Origin: Lutjanus erythropterus | Lineage: Eukaryota > Chordata > Actinopteri > Lutjaniformes > Lutjanidae | Assembly: GCA_020091685.1 (NCBI GenBank) | Contig: CM034597.1 | Span: 4,035,827 to 4,099,826, forward strand | Reading direction: 5' to 3' | Length of the DNA stretch: 64,000 bases | Part shown: piece by piece, positions 63,706 to 64,000 of the stretch | Position numbering within the stretch: position 1 is the first letter of the stretch | Layout: each line of letters begins with the position of its first letter | Notes under the pieces: generated by a model | What the model saw: the letters and a program-made list of their open reading frames with translations, nothing else | What the model was told of the DNA's origin: nothing | Database searches by the model: none | Program-made: the position numbers and the translations under genes

Positions 63706-64000
63706 CAGTGTTGTATAAAGTACTGAACAACCACACTCAAGTAAAAGTATCGGTAGCGCTCCAAAAAATGACTTTGGTAAAAGTCAAAGTCACTGACTGA
63801 AATGTTACTTGAGTGAAAGTCTTAAAGTATCTGAAATTTCTTGCACTTAAGTATTACAAGTACTGTTAAAATAAATGTACTCAAGTAATGTAATCAAAAG
63901 TACAAGTAAAAAGTAAATAACTAGCAAAGGCAGTCTGAAGCTTCTTTTTTTATTATGATACACTTGGTCAAGTACACTACTATAAATGTGGGTAACACTT
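63706..64000 (+). mobile_element. hAT element left end, cut by the window edge
   Basis: Starts CAGTGTTGTATAAAGTACTG, followed by ACTCAAGTAAAAGTATCGG and CTTAAAGTATCTGAAATTTC. CAGTG is a hAT-type terminus, and the AAGTA-rich sub-terminal repeats match a widespread fish hAT group. The right end and target duplication lie outside the window. Confidence 0.75.

Overview
The window looks like non-coding nuclear DNA of a teleost fish, most likely a percomorph. It is AT-rich, carries many (TG)n/(CA)n microsatellites, a tRNA-derived SINE, fragments of an L2-type LINE, and above all many short non-autonomous DNA transposons, mostly hAT-like, of kinds common in spiny-rayed fish genomes. I found no convincing host protein-coding exon on either strand. 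Most open frames are short, overlap repeats, or arise because a low-complexity tract lacks stop codons. The stretch is best read as intergenic or as part of a very large intron. Taxon and family names rest on recognised sequence patterns; no database was searched.

Repeat families, with labels used in the entries. A: ends TAGRGCTGCAAC, about 18 copies in short and long forms, four with a near-perfect 8-bp target-site duplication (TSD) or an inherited one. B: ends TAGGGCTGTAACGATAAC, five copies. C: ends CAGGGTTGGG, three copies, each carrying an A element at the same site. D: ends CAGGGTTC, three copies, two carrying A, flanked by 6-bp repeats. G: ends near TTACCTTGC / TAACCTGAC, three copies. 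H: a palindromic AT-rich element built of AAAAGTC/ATTATGAGAT units, three copies, one flanked by TTAA. I: ends GGTGGCAAAAGT / TTCCCAT, with an internal pyrimidine-rich minisatellite, two copies. K: ends near TTGGGTACGG, two copies. L: starts CGATACTGGAATTTCTC, three copies. Two single-copy hAT elements have perfect 8-bp TSDs and keep only the N-terminal zinc finger of a transposase: a TTF type at 28289-29201 and a BED type at 58413-59234.

Layout. 0-5 kb: an H copy, a tandem duplication holding a 490-bp hAT element, and a CpG-richer block. 5-12 kb: K and B copies, a long quiet stretch, then B and G. 12.5-13 kb: a CpG- and purine-rich block next to (TG)30. 13-17 kb: two D+A composites, more A and a SINE. 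18-19.3 kb: the I element. 20-27.4 kb: A, K+A, an L2 reverse transcriptase fragment, L+A, a SINE, and H with a nested hAT. 28.3-33.6 kb: the TTF hAT, then A, B, G, B. 35.3 kb: L2 3' end. 37-44.4 kb: hAT, I, dimeric A, D, an inverted A, H, a pyrimidine tract, C+A. 45-50.5 kb: degraded repeats, G, A, C+A. 51-55.7 kb: a perfect 20-bp palindrome, two SINEs, a near-consensus REST/NRSF site (52844-52864), inverted repeat arms, A. 56-59.2 kb: a three-level nest L(C(A)), A, the BED hAT. 60-64 kb: B and L2 fragments, A, and a hAT end cut by the window edge.

No operon, CRISPR, viral or new multi-gene system is visible. The points most worth following are the REST site, the two zinc-finger-only hAT elements, and the evidence that composite elements (A inside C, A inside D) spread as single units.
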